The translations under genes and the position numbers were made by a program. 64,000 nt of DNA from Planococcus ruber (lineage in GTDB: Bacteria; Bacillota; Bacilli; Bacillales_A; Planococcaceae). Positions within the stretch are counted from its first letter, which is position 1; the number at the start of each line of letters is the position of its first letter. The stretch covers positions 703,395 to 767,394 of the forward strand of contig NZ_JALHAG010000001.1 of assembly GCF_022819085.1 (NCBI RefSeq), read 5' to 3'. Below, in pieces: positions 36,154 to 44,648 of the stretch. The notes beneath the pieces are model-generated. The model saw only the letters and a program-made list of their open reading frames with translations. It ran no database searches and had not been told where the DNA came from.

Positions 36154-36696
36154 ATGGCAAAAGTCTGTTTTGGAATGATCATGTCGCTCGATGGGTTTGT
36201 GAACGACCGAGACGGGGAGATGGGCAAGCTGTATGCAAGTTTTGAGCCGAACGAGGAGATCAATAACATGATGGCACGGACGGGTGCCGTCATACTCGGC
36301 CGCCGCACGTTTGACTTGGCAGACGCCGATTCCTATGCAGTGGATTACGAGTTTCAAGTGCCGCTATTTGTGGTGACCCATCATCCTCCGGCCGTACATC
36401 CGAAAGAAAATGACCGGTTGACCATCAAGTTTATCACTGAAGGCATTGAAAGCGCAGTCCAGCAGGCAAAAGAAGCGGCGGGAGAAAAAGACGTGCTGAT
36501 TCTCGGAGCGGATGTTTTCCGGCAAGCATTAAGAGCCGGGCTCGTGGAAGAGCTGCAGATGGCGATTGCCCCGATTCTTCTTGGGAAAGGGCTCCGTCTA
36601 TTCGAGGAGCTGGAAGAACTGGAAATCCAATTAGAAAAAATCCGGGCCATCGAAACCCGCGAGCAAGTGGAGATTTGGTATAAAGTGCTTCGGTGA
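36154..36696 (+). CDS. Dihydrofolate reductase-fold (RibD C-terminal-like) protein
   Basis: A 180-residue single-domain reductase fold: MIMSLDGFVNDRDGEM at the start, GAVILGRRTFD for NADPH binding, ILGADVFRQALRAGLVEELQMAIAPILLGKGLRLF at the end. Proteins of this group are annotated as dihydrofolate reductase or riboflavin reductase-like, but most have no known substrate. AGGAGG precedes ATG 36154. It is monocistronic. Confidence 0.88.
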   Translation: MAKVCFGMIMSLDGFVNDRDGEMGKLYASFEPNEEINNMMARTGAVILGRRTFDLADADSYAVDYEFQVPLFVVTHHPPAVHPKENDRLTIKFITEGIESAVQQAKEAAGEKDVLILGADVFRQALRAGLVEELQMAIAPILLGKGLRLFEELEELEIQLEKIRAIETREQVEIWYKVLR

Positions 36697-36944
36697 GACC
36701 CCTCTAACGCAAGAGTTGAAAGCCAGTAGTGAATATTCGCTCTCTATTCTACTGGTTTCAATTGAAAGAAACTTTTCATATTCTATAAATATTTCTTCTG
36801 AATTTCTACGCCTTTGACGCAACACCCTGAAAAAGGCATCCATTAATAAAATTTTCGAGGGGCAGATAAAAAGGATTAGACGACTTCAAAACAGGGGATA
36901 GGAGATACACGCTGAAAGTATTTCATGAATTGGAGGAATGGCAA

Positions 36945-37784
36945 ATGAGCAAGGTGACAGTAGGAACAGAAAACGGTGCGCCAATTGAACTTCATGTGGA
37001 AGATGTAGGTTCAGGAAAACCAGTCGTCCTGATTCATGGCTGGCCGCTTAGCGGTAGATCGTGGGAGAAGCAAGTGCCGGCATTAGTGGAAGCAGGCTAC
37101 CGGGTTATTACATACGATCGGCGCGGGTTCGGGCAATCTTCGCAGCCTTGGAGCGGCTATGACTATGATACATTTGCAGCCGACTTGAATGAAGTTTTGG
37201 AGCATTTGGACCTCGAAGATGCAACCTTGGTTGGATTTTCGATGGGCGGCGGGGAAGTGGCGCGCTATATTGGCACATATGGAACGGGACGCATTTCAGG
37301 CGCCGTATTGGCAGGGGCAGTGCCGCCGTATCTTTATAAAACAGATGAAAACCCGGACGGCGGCTTTGACGATGAAGCGATTAAAGGCTTGGAGGACGGA
37401 GTCAAGGCCGACCGGCTCGCTTTCCTTAATGACTTTTCAAAGAACTTCTTTACTGCAGGAGAAAAAAGCGATTTAGTCAGCGAAGAATTCCGGATCTACA
37501 ACCGCGACATCGCCGCTTTTGCTTCACCGAAAGGTACACTGGACTGCATCGCTGCGTTCAGCAAAACCGACTTCCGGCAAGATCTCGAGAAATTTGATGT
37601 ACCGACCTTAATTCTTCACGGGGATTCCGATGCCATCGTGCCGCTCGAAGTAAGCGGACAAAAAGCGCATGAACGCATCGCAAATAGCCAGCTTGTAGTT
37701 GTGGAAGGCGCGCCGCACGGGTTCAACGCCACACATGCGGAAGAATTCAATCGAGCGCTTCTTGACTTTTTGAATAATAACTAA
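36945..37784 (+). CDS. Alpha/beta hydrolase, non-heme chloroperoxidase-like
   Basis: The 279-residue hydrolase has HGWPLSG (oxyanion), GFSMGGGEVARY (nucleophile Ser), HGDSDAIVPLE (Asp) and EGAPHGFNATH (His). The fold and motifs match the cofactor-free haloperoxidase/perhydrolase group, most of which are esterases in practice. GGAGG is 8-9 nt before ATG 36945; the frame upstream to 36930 includes the ribosome site. Cytoplasmic, no signal. Confidence 0.9.
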   Translation: MSKVTVGTENGAPIELHVEDVGSGKPVVLIHGWPLSGRSWEKQVPALVEAGYRVITYDRRGFGQSSQPWSGYDYDTFAADLNEVLEHLDLEDATLVGFSMGGGEVARYIGTYGTGRISGAVLAGAVPPYLYKTDENPDGGFDDEAIKGLEDGVKADRLAFLNDFSKNFFTAGEKSDLVSEEFRIYNRDIAAFASPKGTLDCIAAFSKTDFRQDLEKFDVPTLILHGDSDAIVPLEVSGQKAHERIANSQLVVVEGAPHGFNATHAEEFNRALLDFLNNN

Positions 37785-37804
37785 ATCATTAGTTGGCTAC
37801 GAGT

Positions 37805-37840
37805 GGGCCTGTTCTTCGGAATAGGCCTGCTTTTATTTTG
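37805..37840 (+). terminator. Terminator after the 36945 gene
   Basis: GGCCTGTTC-TTCG-GAATAGGCC forms a UUCG-capped stem with one mismatch, followed by TGCTTTTATTTT. Confidence 0.75.
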
Positions 37841-37970
37841 TCTATTCAACAAGGTGGAAATGGTAGAATTGATGAAAGCCCATTGTTTTGTGTAACATAG
37901 CAGGAATTTTATCGGGTACTATGGAAGGCTTCTATAAGAAAAATGAAATAAATGTGCAGGGGGAGAAGCG

Positions 37971-39035
37971 ATGTTTAATCAAAAAAGAATACGTGATTAC
38001 GGTGTGGAAGTTGGCCGGCTGAAGACCGGAGCGCGTAATGCAATCACCGATGTCGAAGGCGTGTCTGTAGGACATGTGACACTCAGCGGCGGCAATATGC
38101 AGACAGGGGTGACCGCGATATTGCCGCATCCAGGAAATCTCTTTAAAGAAAAATTAGTTGCTTCAAGCCATGTTATCAACGGGTTCGGGAAAACGATGGG
38201 GACAATCCAGATGGCGGAACTTGGAACTTTGGAAACGCCGATTTTGTTGACGAATACACTGGGCATCGGGACGGCAGCGGATACACTGATCGATTACATG
38301 ATGGAGCAAAATCCGGAAATTGGCCGGACAACGGGCACGGTCAATCCGGTCATCGGGGAATGCAACGACATGTTCTTAAATGACATCCGGGCGAAGCACG
38401 TAAAACCGGAACATGTGCGCGAAGCACTGGAAAATGCAAGCATCGAATTTGAAGAAGGCGCGGTTGGAGCAGGAAGAGGAATGCTTTGCTATTCGCTCAA
38501 AGGCGGCATCGGTTCGGCTTCCCGCATCATGGACATGGAGAGTGGAGCATATACAATCGGTGTTTTAGTGCTGTCCAATTTCGGCATCTTAAGCGATTTG
38601 TTGGTCAAAGGCAAAGCAGTCGGCAAAGAATTGAAACAAGCGATGTCGGATTCCCATAAAGAAGAAGACAAAGGCTCGGTCATGATTATTGTGGCAACGG
38701 ATCTTCCGGTATCCGAGCGGCAATTGAACCGGATCCTTAAACGTTCAGTAGCGGGCTTATCGAGAACAGGCTCCATCATTACGAATGGCAGCGGGGAAAT
38801 CGTCCTCGGCTTTTCCACAGCGGCGAAAATCCCGCATGATAAACCTGCGCAGCTTTTGGAAATTAAACAAATCCACGAAGAAGAAATGGACATCGCTTTT
38901 CGGGCAGTAGGCGAAGCGGTGGAAGAAGCCGTCTTGAACTCACTTGTGACTGCAGAAGCGGTCGTTGGACGCGATGGAAACTCTCGCCCCGCGTTTAAAG
39001 ATTTAATTGAAGAATTCGGCATATCTCTTATTTAA
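37971..39035 (+). CDS. P1-family peptidase (DmpA/BapA-like aminopeptidase)
   Basis: The 354-residue protein has the Ntn-like DmpA fold signatures: GARNAITDVEGVSVGHVT at the start, NTLGIGTAADTLIDY, TGTVNPVIGECND, EGAVGAGRGMLCYSLKGGIGSASR, and IGVLVLSNFG, where related enzymes cut themselves and expose the nucleophile. DmpA enzymes release D- or L-amino acids or beta-amino acids from peptides. No signal peptide is seen. GGGGGAG precedes ATG 37971. Two small unknown genes follow closely. Confidence 0.88.
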   Translation: MFNQKRIRDYGVEVGRLKTGARNAITDVEGVSVGHVTLSGGNMQTGVTAILPHPGNLFKEKLVASSHVINGFGKTMGTIQMAELGTLETPILLTNTLGIGTAADTLIDYMMEQNPEIGRTTGTVNPVIGECNDMFLNDIRAKHVKPEHVREALENASIEFEEGAVGAGRGMLCYSLKGGIGSASRIMDMESGAYTIGVLVLSNFGILSDLLVKGKAVGKELKQAMSDSHKEEDKGSVMIIVATDLPVSERQLNRILKRSVAGLSRTGSIITNGSGEIVLGFSTAAKIPHDKPAQLLEIKQIHEEEMDIAFRAVGEAVEEAVLNSLVTAEAVVGRDGNSRPAFKDLIEEFGISLI

Positions 39036-39064
39036 AAAGAAGTCCGCAAAGCAGGAGTGAAAAG

Positions 39065-39562
39065 ATGGATAGGAAAAAGGACGAAGCAAAGAAAGGGTTA
39101 GGAAGCTATAAAGGAGGCGCACTCTTATCAGGAGTGCTTCTCATAGTGTTAATCCTTCTAAACGACCAACTCTACAGTAACGTTATGAATCTAAGTTTGC
39201 CGGTTACGCTGATTGTCTTACACGTTCTCATTTTTAAGTATCTGCTACCCCAAAAACGATATGTGGCGTATTCCGGTTTCCTGCTTGTACTGGGGCTGGC
39301 CATTTACTTGGCGCTTCCAGCACTCACGCAACAAGAGGCTCAGCATAAAGTGTCAGGGCGCTATCAACTGGGGCAAGTAGAGGCGACGACTGTTCCTACT
39401 CTTCTGGCTAATTCCTGGAATCCTTTTGAAGCGGATAGTGCCTACTTTTTCACGGGGCAATCGCCAGCCAACGAACAAATTTATTTGCTGGTGAACCCGG
39501 AAAATGGAAAAGTGGTCGTAAGTGAACCATACGAAACGAAGGATTTGGAGAAAAATAAATGA
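39065..39562 (+). CDS. Hypothetical membrane protein (165 aa)
   Basis: Three hydrophobic helices (about residues 18-35, 42-62 and 68-88) are followed by a C-terminal domain of about 75 residues with GRYQLGQVEATTVPTLLANSW and VNPENGKVVVSEPY. No family is recognised. The gene is 29 nt after the P1 peptidase and 9 nt before the next gene, so the three look cotranscribed. Confidence 0.7.
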   Translation: MDRKKDEAKKGLGSYKGGALLSGVLLIVLILLNDQLYSNVMNLSLPVTLIVLHVLIFKYLLPQKRYVAYSGFLLVLGLAIYLALPALTQQEAQHKVSGRYQLGQVEATTVPTLLANSWNPFEADSAYFFTGQSPANEQIYLLVNPENGKVVVSEPYETKDLEKNK

Positions 39563-39571
39563 GGTGAGCAG

Positions 39572-39940
39572 GTGAGAAAAGAGCGGGAAGAAGAAATCGT
39601 CAAAGCATTTTTCGAAAAAGATGTGCAGGAAAGAGTGCTGCATGAATTATTTTCTCCGAAGAAGCGGGACCAGGCTTTAAATCGTCTTTGCCATCAATAC
39701 AGGAGGATGTTAAAGGGGAAATATATGATTGAAGTAGCGCCTCCTAATTCAGATCCGGAAGCCATTTATAGGCTGCTAAAAGCTGAAGGAGCCGAAAAGG
39801 CCGTCTATTCCCTCTCCTATAATGAAAAAAATGATGGAAAAGAGATGCCGCTTCTCGAAGCCATAGAACAGGCTGTCGGTTTTGGCATGCCATCCATTAT
39901 TTTCCTGCATTCCCGGGGAGTTGGCTTATTTCGAAGCTGA
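39572..39940 (+). CDS. Hypothetical soluble protein (122 aa)
   Basis: A small protein with a charged helical N-terminal half (MRKEREEEIVKAFFEKDVQERVLHEL) and a mixed C-terminal half. It starts at GTG 39572 with GAGGTG before it. No homology is recognised. It is probably the last gene of the P1-peptidase operon. Confidence 0.65.
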   Translation: MRKEREEEIVKAFFEKDVQERVLHELFSPKKRDQALNRLCHQYRRMLKGKYMIEVAPPNSDPEAIYRLLKAEGAEKAVYSLSYNEKNDGKEMPLLEAIEQAVGFGMPSIIFLHSRGVGLFRS

Positions 39941-39987
39941 ACAAGGTTTTGGACCGCCGCCGCGTTTTTTGTTGAAGCGTCCAAAGC

Positions 39988-40031
39988 AAAAATAAAAAAG
40001 AAATCAGCTTAAAGCCGATTTCTTTTTTATT
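39988..40031. terminator. Bidirectional terminator near 40 kb
   Basis: AAAAAAGAAATCAGC and GCCGATTTCTTTTTT pair with one bulge across a short loop; the T-run overlaps the stop of the minus-strand gene. Confidence 0.8.
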
Positions 40032-40503
40032 TGGTGATCAGATCAAGCTGAATCTGCTGCTCTTCAAAAAATTTGACAACCTTTTCAGTCGGGACAAAAG
40101 AAGGGATCGTGAACTTTTTTTCGCTGCCGTCGTTCAAATAGAAGCGAAGGGTTCCGGTAGCCGTACCGGCCGTATGGAAAGTGGACTTGGTTTTCATTTC
40201 TGCTTTACGGATGGCTGTAGAATGGAATTCGAAATTGTTTTTTTTCGCAAGCAGGCTTTGCGGATTCTCGCTCATTTGGCGATCGACGGCAGCTTCCCGT
40301 TTCTCGATGCGTTTGGTTAAAATGAGCTTTCGAAAAGCCATAAAGGCAAGGCCCACAACGAGCGGCAGATTATCGTCGCTCGCTTTATCATAAAACTGGC
40401 CGCCGACTTTTGCGAAAACAAGAGAAGATTTGGTTGGATAAACTTTATAATAATGATCCAGCGCCAATGTGCTTGGTGCAAGTAAATGGATGGTCGAATT
40501 CAT
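40027..40503 (-). CDS. Hypothetical protein (158 aa), possibly membrane-associated
   Basis: The sequence has one moderately hydrophobic segment near residues 46-64 (LPLVVGLAFMAFRKLIL) followed by a charged linker and a C-terminal part with TGTLRFYLNDGSEKKFTIPSF. No family is recognised. It starts at ATG 40503 with AAAGGGG upstream and ends in a terminator. Confidence 0.7.
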   Translation of the reverse strand: MNSTIHLLAPSTLALDHYYKVYPTKSSLVFAKVGGQFYDKASDDNLPLVVGLAFMAFRKLILTKRIEKREAAVDRQMSENPQSLLAKKNNFEFHSTAIRKAEMKTKSTFHTAGTATGTLRFYLNDGSEKKFTIPSFVPTEKVVKFFEEQQIQLDLITK

Positions 40504-40657
40504 TAATTTTCCCCTTTAAATATTCATTTTGAAAGAAATTCATCATTTCTTTCCTAGTATGCGTGATGAAAGAAAGAAAATAAAGAAGTTTTTGAGGGAT
40601 ATATCCGAAATTTATCAAGTTATTTACATTAATACGGATAAAAGGTAAGGAAACGGA

Positions 40658-41191
40658 GTGGCGTTTCAAAAGCAAATTGAATCTTTTAAGGAATGGTGCA
40701 GAATCACAATGAGAAAAATGACGATTTGGAGTGAAGACGGAAAAGTCGAGATTGCCGTTCTGGAAAGAAACTTTCCTGAAGAGGGCGGAACGTGGAGCGG
40801 CGATTGGGTCGCATCGACGGTATCTGTAGACATTCCAGGCTATAAAGCAAATTTTGAAGCCGATTTACGAACAGGTGAATTTGCCTCATTTCTAAAGGAG
40901 CTCGAAGCCATGAACAGCGAGCTAAAAGGAACCGCTGCATTTGAACCTCTAGAAAAAATAGTGGAAATTACAGGGGAAATGAATTCACTGGGCGGGATTG
41001 TTTGGGAAATCGAAACTTCCTATCCGTCGGGAGGCGACACCGTTTTGCAATTTACGCTAGGCGCCGACCAAAGCTATTTGCCGGCTTTGATCCAGGAACT
41101 GAAGGAATTGCTGGAGGAATTTCCGGTTTTGGAAAAGTCGGAAAAGGAGACTGGCTTGCTAAGAAACATGTTCTGGAACATGCGTCAGTAA
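40658..41191 (+). CDS. Hypothetical protein resembling WapI-type immunity proteins
   Basis: A soluble 177-residue protein. Its pattern, an acidic two-layer strand-rich domain with FEADLRTGEFASFLKELEAMNSELKGTAAFEPLEK, recalls the WapI/DUF6228-like immunity proteins that neutralise contact-dependent toxins. That match is from memory and weak. The start is GTG 40658 after GGAAACGGA; ATG 40709 is an alternative. No toxin gene is near. It has its own terminator. Confidence 0.6.
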   Translation: MAFQKQIESFKEWCRITMRKMTIWSEDGKVEIAVLERNFPEEGGTWSGDWVASTVSVDIPGYKANFEADLRTGEFASFLKELEAMNSELKGTAAFEPLEKIVEITGEMNSLGGIVWEIETSYPSGGDTVLQFTLGADQSYLPALIQELKELLEEFPVLEKSEKETGLLRNMFWNMRQ

Positions 41192-41239
41192 ACTTTGCGC
41201 CTCTGGATTAGCTGAAGAATCCGCCTGGTAAACTATGTG

Positions 41240-41267
41240 ACACCTTGCAAATCGCAAGGTGTTTTTT
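41240..41267 (+). terminator. Terminator after the 40658 gene
   Basis: ACACCTTGC-AAATC-GCAAGGTGT is a perfect 9-bp stem followed by TTTTT. Confidence 0.92.
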
Positions 41268-41396
41268 ATGAGAAGCCGCCGAGTAAATGAGATAAGGGCT
41301 GCTTTCCATATTTACACTTCTAACAGAAACGATTTAATTGTCAGAAAAGTGTATAATTGGATGACGAGCGATCAAGGGGAAAAGGAGAGAAAGAAA

Positions 41397-41483
41397 ATGG
41401 AGAACTACACTTTAGCCACAGGCTATCAGCAAAGGGAAGAGCTGAAAGAAGGCTTTAACTGCCTTGCAAACCGATCAATTTAG
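41397..41483 (+). pseudogene. 5' stub of an acetyltransferase-like gene
   Basis: ATG 41397 follows a good ribosome site (GGAGA) and encodes only 28 residues: MENYTLATGYQQREEL, then KEGFNCLANRSI. The second part matches the common GNAT-family segment E-S-F-N-x-L-A-x-K-T-F-G-I, after which a full gene would continue for more than 200 residues. Here it stops, abutting the end of a minus-strand gene. It is read as a truncated remnant; the family is inferred from a short motif. Confidence 0.5.
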
Positions 41484-41637
41484 ATTTTCGGCCTTGGTAT
41501 TGGCGAAACAGCCGTTGTTGGATGGCCATTTTAAATTTCCGCTTACTTCCCATTACTAATATTTTCAGCATGAAAAAAAGGCTGTCTCCTAAAGCCAGTT
41601 TCACCGCTTCTTGAGATAGCCCCATTGTTATATTCAT
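41455..41637 (-). CDS. Small hypothetical protein (60 aa)
   Basis: An amphipathic, basic peptide (ending RLFRQYQGRKSKLIGLQGS) whose ATG lies one base past the stop of the RDD gene, so it could be translated by coupling. It has no clear ribosome site of its own and overlaps the acetyltransferase stub on the other strand by 29 bp. It may be real or a chance frame. Confidence 0.35.
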   Translation of the reverse strand: MNITMGLSQEAVKLALGDSLFFMLKILVMGSKRKFKMAIQQRLFRQYQGRKSKLIGLQGS

Positions 41638-41638
41638 T

Positions 41639-42028
41639 TTAAACTTCTTTTACGACGGTTCCGGCATACACATCATGCGGGAATATAGCACCGCCAGAAG
41701 CATTGTATGTTTTCGGGTCTTTTAAATACACGATGGAACTGGCAGTATCGCGATAAAGCATGCGTTTGATGATCTGTTCCGGAGTAAGTTCTCCGCCGTT
41801 TTCATTTTGAATTTGAATGCCTGCCGCTTTGTGCCCAATCGTCTGACCGCTTCTCCGCAGTTGGGCATATTCCAAGCCATACAGCACAAGCGAAGGTGCC
41901 GCTACTGCATAGAAAAAACTATTTTTCACTTTCTTTTTCATAGCCTGTTCTATAGCGATAGAGACTGCTGTAGAAACGGCCGTATCAATCAGAATGCCTT
42001 TCACTCTCTTTTTCGTTAACCTATCCAT
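41639..42028 (-). CDS. RDD-family membrane protein
   Basis: RDD proteins are small membrane proteins, some acting as Na+/H+ antiporters. The 129-residue sequence has two hydrophobic helices (ILIDTAVSTAVSIAIEQ; NSFFYAVAAPSLVLYGLEY), the family segment GQTIGHKAAGIQI, and ends with QIIKRMLYRD. The start is placed at ATG 42028, 9 nt after GGAAGG; ATG 42037 overlaps that site. Function unknown. Confidence 0.72.
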   Translation of the reverse strand: MDRLTKKRVKGILIDTAVSTAVSIAIEQAMKKKVKNSFFYAVAAPSLVLYGLEYAQLRRSGQTIGHKAAGIQIQNENGGELTPEQIIKRMLYRDTASSIVYLKDPKTYNASGGAIFPHDVYAGTVVKEV

Positions 42029-42135
42029 TTTGTTCATCCTTCCCAAATAAATGGTTTTCAAGCGATCTCAGACCTTGAATGGCGTTTGGAATTGCTTGGC
42101 CTAAATTACTATACTGGTCGGTTCCCGGGAAAGTT

Positions 42136-42267
42136 TCATTTTTCTTCAGCCTCATTTTTGGAAGAGCCTTTTGGGAAAAGGAAAAAGAATAAAGTGAGGA
42201 ATGCAGCTCCTATAAAGTAAACTAAATATAATAAGAACGGATATTTTTCATCATAACCACCTTTAAA
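42136..42267 (-). other. Open frame for a small membrane peptide without a start codon
   Basis: The gap 42062-42414 is 353 nt. On the minus strand one frame reads YDEKYPFLLYLVYFIG, then AAFLTLFFFLFPKGSS, then an acidic tail and TGA, a typical single-helix small membrane protein. No ATG, GTG or TTG lies between the upstream stop and the helix. In the next frame AAGGTGG precedes ATGATG, which runs to a stop after ten codons. This looks like a small gene broken by a frameshift near its start. Confidence 0.3.
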
Positions 42268-42414
42268 TCAAGAAATAAAGTAAGGACAGGGTAACATAAG
42301 GTAAAAAATCCAAATAAAGGAATTTTCGAGGGAGCTGCAAAAGAATCAAAGCAGATAAAAAGATGACCAGAGTTTTGAAACAGTTGAATTATTCAATGAC
42401 TGAGAGGAATTGTC

Positions 42415-42714
42415 ATGCGGAAGACAAGTGCGGTAAATAACCATTTTTTGAAAGCCGGCGGGTTTTTGTTCTTTTTCATACTGACTTCTCTATTGATCAA
42501 AAATGGCTTTACTTTGCTCGACAGCAGGCAGCAAATTGACGGCGCCGGCATCGGCGTCTATTTTCTGTTCTTTGAAATCAATGACCGCATTCCTTCGAGC
42601 GATATTCTTTTTTATGCCATTGGCTTTTTTGCAGCAAGTATTGCCGCTGCTGCAGCTCCATTTATTCTATTTTATCGTAAAGTTTTAACATATATTCGTT
42701 CGGTCTGGTTGTAG
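42415..42714 (+). CDS. Hypothetical small membrane protein (99 aa)
   Basis: Two hydrophobic helices (about residues 13-30 and 62-85) separated by a polar loop that could face outward. ATG 42415 follows GAGGAATTG. No family recognised. Confidence 0.6.
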   Translation: MRKTSAVNNHFLKAGGFLFFFILTSLLIKNGFTLLDSRQQIDGAGIGVYFLFFEINDRIPSSDILFYAIGFFAASIAAAAAPFILFYRKVLTYIRSVWL

Positions 42715-42774
42715 AGCTTGTCACAGTTTCACTTAAGTAAAAGAGCGATTAAAAAAGAGAGATGAGGATACAGG

Positions 42775-43293
42775 GTGGAGATGTTTACAAAGGAATTGGC
42801 TAAAAAAGCGACAATGCCGTTCTTATTATTAAGTTGGGCGGTTTTCTCCATAGCAGGGTGCTCGCCGAAAGCGGTCGAAAAAGAAACAGAAGTGCCGGCC
42901 ATGGCTGCGCAAAGCAAACTGGAGGATCAGGCTGGCTTTGATGCCTTGATGGAAGAGCCGGTGTATCAGGAATTTACAGGATACATGGAAAAAGTCTACG
43001 CTGAACATTTCACAGATAATGGCTATGTGAATTTCATTAATACCGCTCCAGCATTTATGTACAGTGCCTATACAGGGAAGTATCAGTTGGTGCCTTCCGA
43101 TATCGAGATTACGCAGAATAAACAGGAACCGACTTTGTATGATTTCACGTTCAAGGTGACTTATACAAAAAGTGCAGAAACTGGAGAGTTCACTTTCACA
43201 GGAAATTCCATGGTGCCGGAGGAAGGGAAGATTGGCTCAATTCAGTTTGAAGACCAGGACGGCCTGCAGGCCAAATTGCTGGAAGCCGATTAA
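42775..43293 (+). CDS. Hypothetical lipoprotein, paralogue of the gene at 33948
   Basis: The signal sequence ends VFSIAGCSP, a lipobox, so the 172-residue protein is anchored on the cell surface. The rest parallels the secreted protein at 33948: AEHFTDNGYVNF against APYFTEKGYDVF, FMYSAYTGKYQLVPSDIEITQN against FMASMYPGDFNLKVSNIKIK, DFTFKVTYT against NFTFEVTYT, and GKIGSIQFED against GKISVIEFTD. One is lipid-anchored and the other released. Start GTG 42775 has GAGG upstream; ATG 42781 is possible. Confidence 0.75.
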   Translation: MEMFTKELAKKATMPFLLLSWAVFSIAGCSPKAVEKETEVPAMAAQSKLEDQAGFDALMEEPVYQEFTGYMEKVYAEHFTDNGYVNFINTAPAFMYSAYTGKYQLVPSDIEITQNKQEPTLYDFTFKVTYTKSAETGEFTFTGNSMVPEEGKIGSIQFEDQDGLQAKLLEAD

Positions 43294-43346
43294 TCAAATG
43301 AGAAACTGCCGCAGGGTGGCTTTTTTAGCATAAAAAAAGGCGGCTG

Positions 43347-43643
43347 TTATACATCCGCCTGTCTTACGTTTATAATTTGTTTTCTGACAGACACCACAAT
43401 CCAGCAAAAAACCAGCGAGACTGCAGGCAGTATCAGATTCCAAGGTGAATAGTAGATGCCTCCACTAAAGCCATAGCTGCTGAAATACCAGGTTTCATAG
43501 GCCAGATTCAATAGCAGTGTCACCAATGGGCCAATAAAAATCTTTCCGGTGATAAGAGACACGGCGATGCCGATGCCAATCACGACAATGGGAAGAAGGA
43601 CAAGTTGAAAGAGAAATGGGTCGATTGAGTTGGTAAATTCCAT
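43347..43643 (-). CDS. Small membrane protein, DUF2651-like (98 aa)
   Basis: Three hydrophobic helices fill most of the 98 residues (FLFQLVLLPIVVIGIGIAVSLI; IGPLVTLLLNLAYETWYF; LILPAVSLVFCWIVVSV). The layout resembles the YbeF/DUF2651 family of unknown function. ATG 43643 is preceded by GGAGG at 6 nt; ATG 43676 lies before that site. A GGCGG/CCGCC hairpin at the end of the gene, about 43337-43360, serves as terminator. Confidence 0.65.
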   Translation of the reverse strand: MEFTNSIDPFLFQLVLLPIVVIGIGIAVSLITGKIFIGPLVTLLLNLAYETWYFSSYGFSGGIYYSPWNLILPAVSLVFCWIVVSVRKQIINVRQADV

Positions 43644-43765
43644 AGGTAGCCTCCGCTTCAGTTGATCGAAATCCATTATATCAAAAATTCCCTTTTTTGG
43701 TTAAAAAGTTAGAATAAAACTTTTTTCGGAATTTGGAGGTCTAATCGGGAAGGAGGGGGGATTTG

Positions 43766-44115
43766 ATGATTAGAAAACAACTTCGCGATTTTTTTGGAAA
43801 GATTATGACCGATTTGCCAAAAAGCTTGGCTATGCGGATTGGAAAGAAGCGGAAGAGGCCACATTCGCGATTTTTTCTTGTGGAGTTGATGGCTGGTGGT
43901 CAGCAACTGAACTTTCGGATCAACGATGGGCAGTTTGGAATGATGAAGGACAGCCCCCATACCCTTTTAAAATTTTTAATCGATGGGAAGAAGCGATTGC
44001 CTTTCTTCGTGAAGAATTTGAAAAAGAGGAAATCGATGAAGGAAATTGGTGTCCGGAAGGATTTGCCGAAGGGGAAAATGTATTCGAAAAGAAACCGGAT
44101 AGGTCCATTAAATGA
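43766..44115 (+). pseudogene. Small gene interrupted by a one-base shift in a T-run
   Basis: GGAGGGGGG and ATG 43766 start a protein that reads MIRKQLRDFF up to a run of seven T (43789-43795). Read with eight T, the same protein continues WKDYDRFAKKLGYADW, then DGWWSATELSDQRWAVWN and a natural acidic C-terminus ending at TGA 44113-44115 (116 residues). The uninterrupted frame through 44161 is Arg/Lys/Phe-rich nonsense and should not be used. It is a frameshifted gene, a phase-variable gene or an assembly error at a homopolymer. No family recognised. Confidence 0.7.
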
Positions 44116-44153
44116 GGATGTAGAAGGGATTGCAGAAAGGAACGAAATAGCCG

Positions 44154-44635
44154 ATGTATGAAAAAAATCCGTTAAAAATAACCCCGGGTTATCCCGTAGA
44201 TAGAGCAGCATCCATTCGTTTGGTGCATTACAGTCAATCCTACTATTGCGATTTTCAAAATCGGGAAGAGCTCTTAAGTTTTTTGGAAGATTGCGAAGGA
44301 CAATATGTTTCTATAGGCACGGAGACCTCGAATTCTTTACTGGAAGGATTGGGTGCCATTCGGATGTTCCTTCCTATACGAAAGAGAAGATTGACAAGAA
44401 AACTTCCTATATTGCATGGAGCTTGAAAAAAACAGCGTTCATTCAGCATGAAGCTTTGATAAATTTTATCGTCATGATAGCAGAAATCAATGACTTCGTT
44501 TTTATTGCAGTAGATCCCTCTCCTAAAACGAAATTAGTCGAAGCTAAAACGCGAAAGTTAATCATCGATACGCGAGTTGCCCCTCTGTATGCCATCTTTA
44601 ATTACGATGTAGAGAGCCTTATCGTATTCGAATAA
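44154..44635 (+). pseudogene. Second small gene split by a one-base shift
   Basis: ATG 44154 begins MYEKNPLKITPGYPVD and stays sensible to about NSLLEGLG (near 44350). The protein then continues in the frame one base back: SDVPSYTKEKIDKKTSYIAW, INDFVFIAVDPSPKT and VAPLYAIFNYDVESLIVFE, ending at 44635. With one base restored the product is about 160 residues. The tail, a strand-rich soluble domain, resembles no family I know. It directly follows another gene with the same kind of lesion. Confidence 0.65.
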
Positions 44636-44648
44636 AGGAGGGAATGGA

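Noticed and set aside
43763..44161. Uninterrupted 132-codon frame taken as one gene
   Set aside because: After the T-run it is Lys/Arg/Phe-rich nonsense; the adjacent frame carries the real protein, so I call a frameshifted gene instead.
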